Of a stretch of DNA of 48,013 nucleotides, positions 8,473 to 14,503 are shown one piece after another; positions within the stretch are counted from its first letter, which is position 1, and the number at the start of each line of letters is the position of its first letter. The notes under the pieces were generated by a model, which was given only the letters and a program-made list of their open reading frames with translations, was not told the DNA's origin and did not search any database. Position numbers and translations under genes: made by a program. This stretch comes from Lachnospiraceae bacterium (lineage in GTDB: Bacteria; Bacillota; Clostridia; Lachnospirales; Anaerotignaceae). The stretch covers positions 1 through 48,013 of the forward strand of contig JAHZEA010000016.1 of NCBI GenBank assembly GCA_019422065.1, in the 5' to 3' direction.

Positions 8473-8501
8473 TTGACAACTAATTTATATTAGAATATAC
8501 T
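8473..8501 (+). promoter_or_regulatory. Promoter of the feoA-like/fur-like cassette with an embedded palindrome
   Basis: TTGACA (8473-8478), 17-bp spacer, TATACT (8496-8501). The spacer contains the perfect inverted repeat CTAAT-TTAT-ATTAG at 8480-8493, placed where a repressor would block RNA polymerase. Transcription should start near 8508, too close to the ATG at 8517 for a normal ribosome binding site, which matters for choosing the feoA start. Confidence 0.8.
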
Positions 8502-8549
8502 AACACATAGAAATTTATGCTTTTAGTTTTTATGAAAGAAGATGATTAT

Positions 8550-8762
8550 GTGCCTTTGTCAATGGCTGATATCGGTAAAAAATATGTTATTAGGCGTATT
8601 AGAGGTAAAGATGAGGTAGTGCGCTTTATAGAAAACCTTGGTTTTGTAGCAGGAGCCGAGGTTATTGTTGTTGCCCAAATGCACGGCAATATTATAGTTA
8701 ATGTTAAAGGCAGCAGAGTGGCCGTAGGCAGAGATATGGCAGGTAAAATTATAGTTGAATAA
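8550..8762 (+). CDS. feoA: FeoA-domain protein
   Basis: Small SH3-like FeoA-domain protein, about 70 residues, with LGFVAGAEVIVV and the NIIVNVKGSRVAVGRDMAGKI ending that defines the domain. FeoA proteins act with the ferrous-iron transporter FeoB or as FeoA-like modules in metal regulators; no feoB is in the window. Start choice: the same frame also has ATG at 8517 and 8532, but the promoter places transcription start near 8508, neither ATG has a ribosome binding site, and the family usually begins MPLSMA. GTG at 8550 gives exactly that and has AGAAG eight bases upstream. The start stays uncertain; the domain is clear. It is followed by a 20-bp palindrome and a Fur-family gene. Confidence 0.82.
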   Translation: MPLSMADIGKKYVIRRIRGKDEVVRFIENLGFVAGAEVIVVAQMHGNIIVNVKGSRVAVGRDMAGKIIVE

Positions 8763-8763
8763 T

Positions 8764-8783
8764 ATAAATTAATATTAATTTAT
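8764..8783. repeat. 20-bp perfect palindrome between the FeoA and Fur-family genes
   Basis: ATAAATTAATATTAATTTAT is its own reverse complement over all 20 bases and begins two bases after the feoA stop codon. AT-only, so it may act as an operator (Fur-type operators are AT-rich palindromes) rather than as a stable RNA hairpin. Assignment of a binding protein is inference. Confidence 0.6.
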
Positions 8784-8851
8784 GTCATATAGTTAGCTTA
8801 TTCTAATTATTTATAGCTTTGTGAAATATTATTTTAAAAGGGGGATATAAA

Positions 8852-9325
8852 TTGATTAAAACTCCTGATACCAATAAAACCAAAAAAGCGGAAGAATATG
8901 ATAAATACATACAGACGCAAATGCGCAAAGATATAATATTGCAAAAATTAAGGGATAAAGGCTACCGAATAACAAAACAAAGACAGATTTTAATAGATGT
9001 TATTTTGGATAATGACTGCTCCAGCTGTAAAGAAATATTTTATAAAGCAGTTAAGCTAGATAGCAATATAGGTGTGGCAACGGTTTACCGTATGATTAAC
9101 GCTTTAGAGGATATGGGCGCCATAAACCGCAAAAATATGTATAAGCTTTCAGAAATAGAAGAAAAAAACTGTGATGACCATATTTTTATAATATCTCTTG
9201 AGGACGGAAGCAAAAAGACTCTTACATTTGAACAATGGAGTAAAGTAATTAAAACAGGACTTTCAGCCTGCGGTTTTGTGGGAAGAAAAAAGGTTTTGTC
9301 CGTGGAAATTAAGAAAAAATATTAA
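8852..9325 (+). CDS. Fur-family transcriptional regulator, degenerate metal sites
   Basis: Protein of 157 residues whose central part (about 33-100) is the Fur-family winged helix: GYRITKQRQILIDVIL, then CSSCKEIFYKA, and the recognition helix context IGVATVYRMINALEDMGAI. This should be a DNA-binding regulator. The C-terminal half is unusual: the family's His-rich sensing motif (HHHxHxxC type) and the paired CxxC structural zinc site are absent; only CDDHIF keeps a trace. The translated start is TTG at 8852 with AAAGGGGGAT seven bases upstream. Lies between feoA and a P-type ATPase module, so metal control is likely, but how the protein senses metal, if at all, is open. It may bind the palindromes or the 11-bp repeats around it. 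Confidence 0.82.
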   Translation: MIKTPDTNKTKKAEEYDKYIQTQMRKDIILQKLRDKGYRITKQRQILIDVILDNDCSSCKEIFYKAVKLDSNIGVATVYRMINALEDMGAINRKNMYKLSEIEEKNCDDHIFIISLEDGSKKTLTFEQWSKVIKTGLSACGFVGRKKVLSVEIKKKY

Positions 9326-9370
9326 AAACAGTGACTTATTGATAATAAATATCGTTAAAACGTGTTGTAA

Positions 9371-9400
9371 TTGACTGATTTTGTCATGTTTTGTTATTAT
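9371..9400 (+). promoter_or_regulatory. Probable promoter of the miniprotein/DUF6110-like/P-ATPase unit
   Basis: TTGACT (9371-9376), 18-bp spacer, TATTAT (9395-9400). The tandem 11-bp repeats begin ten bases downstream, at the expected transcription start. The spacing is one base longer than optimal. Confidence 0.55.
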
Positions 9401-9409
9401 GTATTGGAT

Positions 9410-9450
9410 AAGTTATAGAAAAGTTATAGATAAGTTATAGAAAAGTTATA
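9410..9450. repeat. Four tandem 11-bp repeats (AAGTTATAGAA/T)
   Basis: AAGTTATA occurs at 9410, 9421, 9432 and 9443, a strict 11-bp period, with GAA, GAT, GAA between copies. One helical turn per copy would put four binding sites on one DNA face, the arrangement seen for response-regulator boxes such as Pho boxes. They cover the presumed start of transcription of the P-ATPase module. Confidence 0.85.
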
Positions 9451-9533
9451 TGTGCATTATAAAGGTTTTATAGATTGGCTGTTATTAGATGTTGCATATA
9501 TAAAATATAAGCCTAAATTAAGGAAGTGATTAA

Positions 9534-9614
9534 ATGAAACATCATAAATTTTGGGCATGGGCATGTGTTGTATGTTTTTTAATGACGATTTATACGGGTT
9601 ATAAACATAAATAA
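9534..9614 (+). CDS. 26-residue membrane miniprotein
   Basis: A short ORF with a convincing ribosome binding site (AGGAAGTG, 9521-9528, six bases before ATG). Its product begins MKHHKFW and ends TGYKHK, basic at both ends, with about 17 hydrophobic residues between, including two Cys and two Trp, enough for one membrane span. The stop codon TAA runs directly into the AAGGAGG binding site of the next gene, so the two are probably translationally coupled. I do not recognise a function. Its place in front of a small membrane protein and a metal-type P-ATPase suggests a subunit or modulator of that pump, or a leader peptide. Confidence 0.7.
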   Translation: MKHHKFWAWACVVCFLMTIYTGYKHK

Positions 9615-9627
9615 GGAGGAAGTTAAT

Positions 9628-9918
9628 ATGTACGATTTTTTATGTAAGTCAAATTTCAAAAAAGCTGGACTTTTTGCAGGAGGAGTTGTTTTTGGTACAG
9701 CCGGTATAAAAATACTTGCAAGCTCCGACGCTAAAAAGTTTTATACAAAATGCATTGCGGCTGTATTAAGGGCTAAAGACTGCGTAAATAAAACAGCAAC
9801 AACTGTTCAGGAAAACGCTGAGGATATGCTTTATGAAGCTAAAAAAATTAACGAGGAAAGATACGAAAAAGAACAGAATAGTTTTGAGTATGATGTTCCA
9901 AAAGACGCTGATGAGTGA
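9628..9918 (+). CDS. Small membrane-anchored protein, DUF6110/PacL-like
   Basis: Ninety-six residues: a short N-terminal segment with one Cys, a glycine-rich hydrophobic helix (about 13-32, GLFAGGVVFGTAGIKIL), then a basic/acidic amphipathic helical part and an acidic Tyr/Glu-rich tail. I believe it belongs to the family annotated DUF6110 next to P-type ATPases in Clostridia. Its layout (one N-terminal span, helix, charged tail) resembles mycobacterial PacL1 (DUF1490), a membrane protein encoded beside the CtpC metal-efflux ATPase that assists that pump. The PacL1 His/Asp metal motif is not seen; the tail is only acidic. AAGGAGG is eight bases before ATG. An intrinsic terminator follows. Confidence 0.7.
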   Translation: MYDFLCKSNFKKAGLFAGGVVFGTAGIKILASSDAKKFYTKCIAAVLRAKDCVNKTATTVQENAEDMLYEAKKINEERYEKEQNSFEYDVPKDADE

Positions 9919-9933
9919 TAATTAATTAAAGAT

Positions 9934-9959
9934 AGGGCTGTTTAACAGCCCTGTTTTTT
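9934..9959 (+). terminator. Intrinsic terminator or attenuator directly before the P-ATPase
   Basis: AGGGCTGT pairs with ACAGCCCT (9934-9941, 9945-9952), loop of three bases, then GTTTTTT. The ATPase ribosome binding site begins three bases after the T run. No promoter is visible between, so ATPase expression seems to depend on readthrough. Confidence 0.85.
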
Positions 9960-9974
9960 ATGAGGTGGTTTAAA

Positions 9975-12044
9975 GTGGATTTTAAAATTAAACATGACAT
10001 AAAAGGCCGTTTAAGAGTGCATATACTTCAAAAAAGAATGACTTGCAGTCAGGCTGATAAACTAATGTTTTATTTACAGGGCTTTAGCTTTGTATCCTGT
10101 GCTAAAGTTTATGAAAGTACATCGGACGCGGCAATTTTTTATAATGGAAACAAAGAAAGTGTTATTAAAGCTCTTAAAGATTTTAGCTATAATATTGATA
10201 TTGATGAAAGTCTTATATCCAACTCAGGCCGAGAACTGAATTTAAAATACAAAGAAAAGCTTATAACTAAAACAGCTTTGTATCTGGGCGGAAAAATGTT
10301 TGTGCCGTATCCTGTAAGGTCGGTTTATACAGCGTTAAGAGCTTTAAGGTACATAGCCAAAGGTATTTCATGCCTTATTAAAGGAAAAATTGAAGTCAGC
10401 GTACTTGATGCGGCGGCAATAGGTGTTTCGGTGCTTAGAGGCGAGATGAATACAGTTGGTTCTGTTATATATATTCTTGGTGTAGGTGAAATTTTAGAAG
10501 AATGGACACATAAAAAGTCAGTGGGTGATATTGCCAGAAGTATGTCCCTTAACATAAAAAAAGTATGGCTTGTTAATGGTGAGCAGGAAATGCTTGTTTC
10601 ATCATCAGAGGTACAACTTGGGGATAGAGTTGTGGTAAGAATGGGAAATGTAATCCCTTTTGATGGCATTGTCTGCTCAGGAGAAGCCCTTGTAAACCAA
10701 TCATCATTAACAGGTGAGGCCACAGCAGTAAGAAAAGAACAGGACAGCTATGTATACGCCGGTACAGTAGTTGAAGAAGGAGAAATAACAATAATTGTTA
10801 AGGAAACTACTGGCTCAACAAGGTTTGAAAAAATAGTAACCATGATTGAAGATTCGCAAAAGCTTAAATCAAAAGTAGAAAACCGCGCCGAACATTTAGC
10901 CGACCGTCTTGTGCCGTATACTTTCGTAGGAACAGGAATTGTTTGGGCTTTAACACGAAACGCAACAAAAGCACTTTCGGTGCTTATGGTGGATTTTTCA
11001 TGTGCTTTAAAGCTGGCTATTCCGCTTTCAGTGCTTTCTGCAATACGTGAGGCCGGAAGGCACGGAATAACAGTTAAAGGCGGAAAATACCTTGAATCTG
11101 TTGCTAAAAGCGATACTATAGTTTTTGACAAAACGGGAACACTTACAAAAGCACGTCCAACGGTAAAAGAAGTATATTCTTTCTGCCATAAAAGCCCGGA
11201 TGAAATGCTGCGCATAGCCGCCTGTCTTGAGGAGCATTTTCCGCACTCAATGGCAAAAGCCGTAGTTAGGGCGGCTAAAGAAAAAGGTCTTGAACATGAG
11301 GAAATGCATTCCAAGGTAGAGTATATAGTGGCTCATGGCATTGCTTCTTATATAAATGACAATAAGGTAGTAATAGGCAGTTATCATTTTGTTTTTGAAG
11401 ATGAAAAATGCACTATAGATGAAGCGTACAACGATTTATTCAAGTCACTTCCTAAAGAATATTCTCATTTGTATTTAGCTGAAGACAACAAACTTTCGGC
11501 TGTTATATGCATAGAAGACCCGCTGAGAGAAGAAGCGTCATCTGTAATTGAAGCTTTAAAATATGCCGGAATTAATAAAACTGTTATGATGACAGGGGAC
11601 AATAGCCATACAGCCGAGGCAATAGCAAACAAAACGGGTATTAACGAGTTCTACTCCGAGGTACTGCCGGAGGATAAAGCCGCTTTTATTGAAAAAGAAA
11701 AAATGCGCGGCTCTACTGTTATAATGATAGGTGACGGAATAAATGATTCCCCGGCACTTTCGGCTGCTGATGTAGGTGTTGCCATAAGTGACGGCGCCGA
11801 AATAGCAAGGGAAATAGCAGATATAACAATAGCTGCCGATAGCCTTAATGAGATAGTAACCCTTAAGATATTAAGCGACAGGCTTATGAAGCGTATAGAC
11901 TTAAATTATCGCTTAATTGTAGGTATAAACGCATTTTTAATTGTTTTGGGTATAGGCGGTTTTATAATGCCTACAACATCTGCACTTTTGCATAACGCTT
12001 CAACACTTGCCATAAGTGTAAAAAGTATGAGAAACCTTTTATAA
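9975..12044 (+). CDS. P1B-type (heavy-metal) ATPase with non-canonical FSC membrane motif
   Basis: ATP-driven transition-metal exporter, 689 residues from GTG 9975. I prefer this start because AGGTGGT (9963-9969) is the ribosome binding site; the ATG at 9960 would have this site inside its own codons and lies on the terminator's T run. The N-terminus is an HMA-like domain without CxxC (KHDIKGRLRVHI). Catalytic parts are complete: SLTGEA, phosphorylated D385 in DKTGTLT, MMTGDN, GDGINDSPAL. The transmembrane metal motif normally CPC(A) reads FSCA (C343), and the N-domain HP dipeptide appears as HFPHS. Such motifs argue against classic Cu/Zn/Cd pumps; Fe2+, Mn2+ or Co2+ are possible substrates. 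The context of FeoA, a Fur-family protein and a PacL-like partner fits efflux or homeostasis of iron or manganese. Ends in two C-terminal spans with LLHN. Confidence 0.88.
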   Translation: MDFKIKHDIKGRLRVHILQKRMTCSQADKLMFYLQGFSFVSCAKVYESTSDAAIFYNGNKESVIKALKDFSYNIDIDESLISNSGRELNLKYKEKLITKTALYLGGKMFVPYPVRSVYTALRALRYIAKGISCLIKGKIEVSVLDAAAIGVSVLRGEMNTVGSVIYILGVGEILEEWTHKKSVGDIARSMSLNIKKVWLVNGEQEMLVSSSEVQLGDRVVVRMGNVIPFDGIVCSGEALVNQSSLTGEATAVRKEQDSYVYAGTVVEEGEITIIVKETTGSTRFEKIVTMIEDSQKLKSKVENRAEHLADRLVPYTFVGTGIVWALTRNATKALSVLMVDFSCALKLAIPLSVLSAIREAGRHGITVKGGKYLESVAKSDTIVFDKTGTLTKARPTVKEVYSFCHKSPDEMLRIAACLEEHFPHSMAKAVVRAAKEKGLEHEEMHSKVEYIVAHGIASYINDNKVVIGSYHFVFEDEKCTIDEAYNDLFKSLPKEYSHLYLAEDNKLSAVICIEDPLREEASSVIEALKYAGINKTVMMTGDNSHTAEAIANKTGINEFYSEVLPEDKAAFIEKEKMRGSTVIMIGDGINDSPALSAADVGVAISDGAEIAREIADITIAADSLNEIVTLKILSDRLMKRIDLNYRLIVGINAFLIVLGIGGFIMPTTSALLHNASTLAISVKSMRNLL

Positions 12045-12058
12045 TAACTATGATTTTA

Positions 12059-12086
12059 TAAGCGCCAGTAATTGGCGCTTTTTTAT
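12059..12086 (+). terminator. Terminator of the P-ATPase module
   Basis: AGCGCCA / TGGCGCT arms with loop GTAAT, followed by TTTTTA. Confidence 0.9.
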
Positions 12087-12163
12087 GTTATAATTAACTG
12101 TTGATGTTAAAATAACAGACAGGTATAATACAGTATAAAATACTTATTGAAATGGTGGAATTT

Positions 12164-13759
12164 ATGGTACGGGTTAAAAATATTAAACTTAGATATGGTC
12201 AAAATAAAGAATACCTTTTGGATATGGCCTGTAAAAAACTGAAAATTAAGCCGGAGAGTGTTCAAGGCTGGAGTATATTTAAGGAATCACTGGATGTAAG
12301 AAAAAAAGAGGATATATTTTATATATATACATTGGATTTAAAAATAAAAAATGAAAACAGTGTGCTTAAGCATATTAAAAATCCGGATGTGCAAAAAGCC
12401 GAATATACAAAATACGAATATCCAACACTGGAAATTACGCCTAAAGACAGACCTATAGTAGTAGGTTTTGGCCCAGCCGGTATGTTTGCCGCATTAATAC
12501 TGGCGCAAATGGGTCTTAAACCAATAGTATTTGAGCGTGGAAAAAATGTTTATGACAGAATGAAAGACATACAGCTGCTTATGGAAGAAGGCAGGCTTAA
12601 TACAAACAGCAACATACAATTTGGCGAGGGCGGAGCAGGCACATTTTCAGACGGAAAGCTGACAACAAGAATTAAAAATCCACGCTGCCGAAAGGTTATG
12701 GAGGAATTTGTTAAACACGGCGCACCAGAAGAAATTATGTATGTTCATAACCCGCATATAGGTACAGACAAACTTGTGGATGTGGTTAAAAATATAAGAG
12801 AGGACATTATAAGCCTTGGTGGAGAAATAATTTTTAACAGTACTGTAACGGGTATTAAAATAGAAAACGGCGAGGTTAAAGGCGTTGTTGTAAACGGCGA
12901 AGAAAGTTTTTTAAGTAGTAATGTTATAATTGCTTTAGGCCACAGCGCAAGAGATACATTTGAAATGCTTTACAGTACAGGCATTAAAATGGAGCAAAAA
13001 CCTTTTGCCATAGGCGCAAGAATAGAGCACAGCCAAGAAATGATAAATAAAGCACAGTACGGCAGAAGTGAAATGGCTGAGTTTTTTGGTCCGGCAGAGT
13101 ACAAGCTTACATACACGGCCTCAAACGGCAGAGGTGTTTATACATTCTGTATGTGTCCTGGTGGATATGTGGTTCCTGCTGCAAGCGAAGAAAAAATGAC
13201 AGCTGTAAACGGCATGAGCTATTATTCAAGAAGCGGTGAAAACTCAAACAGTGCCCTTTTGGTTCAGATAAACACAGAAGATTTTAAATCAAATCATCCT
13301 TTAGGCGGTGTATATTTCCAAAGAGAAATAGAAAAAAAGGCATATGAATTATCAGGCGGCGGATATAAGGCGCCAGCTCAAAGGGTAGGCGATTTTTTGG
13401 GTGTTGATAGCACCAATGAAAACAATGTTAAAACTACTTATAAACCGGGGATAACTTACTGTAATTTAGCAGAAATATTTCCAAAGTACGTAACAGATGC
13501 CATGAAGGAAGCTATACCGGCTATGGGCAGAAAAATAAAAGGCTTTGACAGCGCAGGTGCCATACTTGTGGCGCCGGAGAGCAGAAGCTCATCGCCTGTA
13601 AGGATATTAAGAGATTTAAAAAGTGGTGAAAGTTTATCGATAAAAGGACTTTTTCCTTCCGGTGAAGGGGCAGGATACGCAGGAGGCATAATGTCTGCGG
13701 CAGTAGATGGAATACTATCTGCTGAAATGGTGATAAAAAGAATAAATACTATCTATTAA
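12164..13759 (+). CDS. FAD-dependent dehydrogenase, COG2509 family
   Basis: Flavoprotein of about 531 residues. A small N-terminal alpha/beta domain (about 1-90) precedes the FAD-binding Rossmann motif VVGFGPAGMFAALILAQMG near residue 103. The blocks GEGGAGTFSDGKLTTR, GHSARDTFE, FAIGARIEH and the C-terminal FPSGEGAGYAGGIMSAAVDG are characteristic of COG2509 uncharacterised FAD-dependent dehydrogenases found across Clostridia. No known substrate. An upstream in-frame ATG at 12152 exists, but GGTGG (12154-12158) is well placed as the ribosome binding site for ATG 12164, so I use the latter. Single gene with its own terminator. Confidence 0.88.
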   Translation: MVRVKNIKLRYGQNKEYLLDMACKKLKIKPESVQGWSIFKESLDVRKKEDIFYIYTLDLKIKNENSVLKHIKNPDVQKAEYTKYEYPTLEITPKDRPIVVGFGPAGMFAALILAQMGLKPIVFERGKNVYDRMKDIQLLMEEGRLNTNSNIQFGEGGAGTFSDGKLTTRIKNPRCRKVMEEFVKHGAPEEIMYVHNPHIGTDKLVDVVKNIREDIISLGGEIIFNSTVTGIKIENGEVKGVVVNGEESFLSSNVIIALGHSARDTFEMLYSTGIKMEQKPFAIGARIEHSQEMINKAQYGRSEMAEFFGPAEYKLTYTASNGRGVYTFCMCPGGYVVPAASEEKMTAVNGMSYYSRSGENSNSALLVQINTEDFKSNHPLGGVYFQREIEKKAYELSGGGYKAPAQRVGDFLGVDSTNENNVKTTYKPGITYCNLAEIFPKYVTDAMKEAIPAMGRKIKGFDSAGAILVAPESRSSSPVRILRDLKSGESLSIKGLFPSGEGAGYAGGIMSAAVDGILSAEMVIKRINTIY

Positions 13760-13765
13760 GTGTAA

Positions 13766-13797
13766 AAACAGCTTTCAATTTTGAAGGCTGTTTTTTA
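13766..13797 (+). terminator. Terminator after the COG2509 gene
   Basis: AACAGC-TTTCAA / TTGAAG-GCTGTT arms (imperfect), followed by TTTTTT. Confidence 0.82.
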
Positions 13798-13926
13798 GTT
13801 GACACAATAAATGCAAAAAGCCTACATACTTTGCTTTTTTTGGTCACAATACAGAAATAATCATTGTCAAGGCTTAATTTTGATATATTATGTCAATAAA
13901 AAAAATCTAAAAATGCGGTGTAAAGC

Positions 13927-13955
13927 TTGTATTTTTATTACAAATATATTACAAT
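13927..13955 (+). promoter_or_regulatory. Promoter of the dcw cluster
   Basis: TTGTAT (13927-13932), 17-bp spacer, TACAAT (13950-13955). Transcription would start near 13962, giving a leader of about 90 nt before mraZ. A second possible promoter (TTGACA 13799-13804, TACATA 13823-13828) lies further upstream. Confidence 0.7.
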
Positions 13956-13990
13956 GTGGATAAAAGTGGAGCAAAGTGGCTCTTAGTGGT
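13953..13990 (+). promoter_or_regulatory. MraZ-box array: four AAAGTGG-type repeats with 10-bp period
   Basis: GTGG recurs at 13956, 13966, 13976 and 13986, exactly every 10 bp, inside AATGTGG, AAAGTGG, AAAGTGG and TTAGTGG. MraZ is known to bind short direct repeats with a GTGG/TGGG core in front of its own operon. The array spans the end of the -10 to about +28, a position for repression. An inverted copy, TCCACTTT (14005-14012), is perfectly complementary to 13963-13970 and could fold the leader RNA. Confidence 0.85.
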
Positions 13991-14051
13991 TGATATACGC
14001 TGCCTCCACTTTCTGTTGTTCTTATGGGTTTTTTGTTTTGGGGTGATTTCC

Positions 14052-14483
14052 ATGCTTATAGGTGAATATCCGCATAGTATAGACGCTAAAGGCAGGATTA
14101 TTGTGCCTTCTAAGCTTAGAGAATCACTTGGCGATAAATTCGTTATGACAAAAGGCTTGGACAACTGTCTTTTTGTTTACCCTATTCAAAGATGGGAAAG
14201 TATTGTTGAAAAGCTTAAAGCACTGCCTTGGACAAACAGTGATGTAAGGCGGTTTGCCAGATTTTTTACTTCAAGTGCCGCTGAGTGTGAAATAGACTCT
14301 CAAGGCAGAATACTTATTCCGCCTAATTTAAGAGATTATGCTGGTCTTGAAAAGCAGGTAGTTTCAATAGGCGTTGTTGACAGAGTTGAAATTTGGAGCA
14401 AAGACAAGTGGGAAAGCTACAACAATGAGGAGAATTTTGTTGATAACGGCTTAGCGGAAAAAATGGCTGAGCTGGGAATTTAA
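14052..14483 (+). CDS. mraZ: Transcriptional regulator MraZ
   Basis: First gene of the dcw cluster; DNA-binding autoregulator of division and cell-wall genes. It has 143 residues, the normal MraZ size, and two SpoVT-AbrB-like swapped-hairpin domains with the duplicated signatures SIDAKGRIIVPSKLRE (N-terminal half) and DSQGRILIPPNLRDY (C-terminal half). The frame is open further upstream to 13956, but the family start MLIGEYPHSID at ATG 14052 has GGGGTGAT (14040-14047) in front. Its likely operator is the GTGG array 13953-13990. rsmH follows after 20 bases. Confidence 0.95.
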   Translation: MLIGEYPHSIDAKGRIIVPSKLRESLGDKFVMTKGLDNCLFVYPIQRWESIVEKLKALPWTNSDVRRFARFFTSSAAECEIDSQGRILIPPNLRDYAGLEKQVVSIGVVDRVEIWSKDKWESYNNEENFVDNGLAEKMAELGI

Positions 14484-14503
14484 AGTTCAGGGGAGATTGT
14501 TTA

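Noticed and set aside
8517..8549. ATG 8517 or 8532 as the start of the FeoA protein
   Set aside because: Both lack a ribosome binding site and lie within about 25 bases of the predicted transcription start; the extra residues do not belong to the FeoA domain. Kept as alternatives only.
9410..9450. CRISPR-like reading of the tandem repeats
   Set aside because: Units are only 11 bp with no unique spacers, so this is not a CRISPR array.
10748..11314. 188-codon minus-strand open frame inside the P-ATPase gene
   Set aside because: Antisense to conserved catalytic sequence; Ser/Thr/Pro-rich shadow translation, no binding site or promoter.
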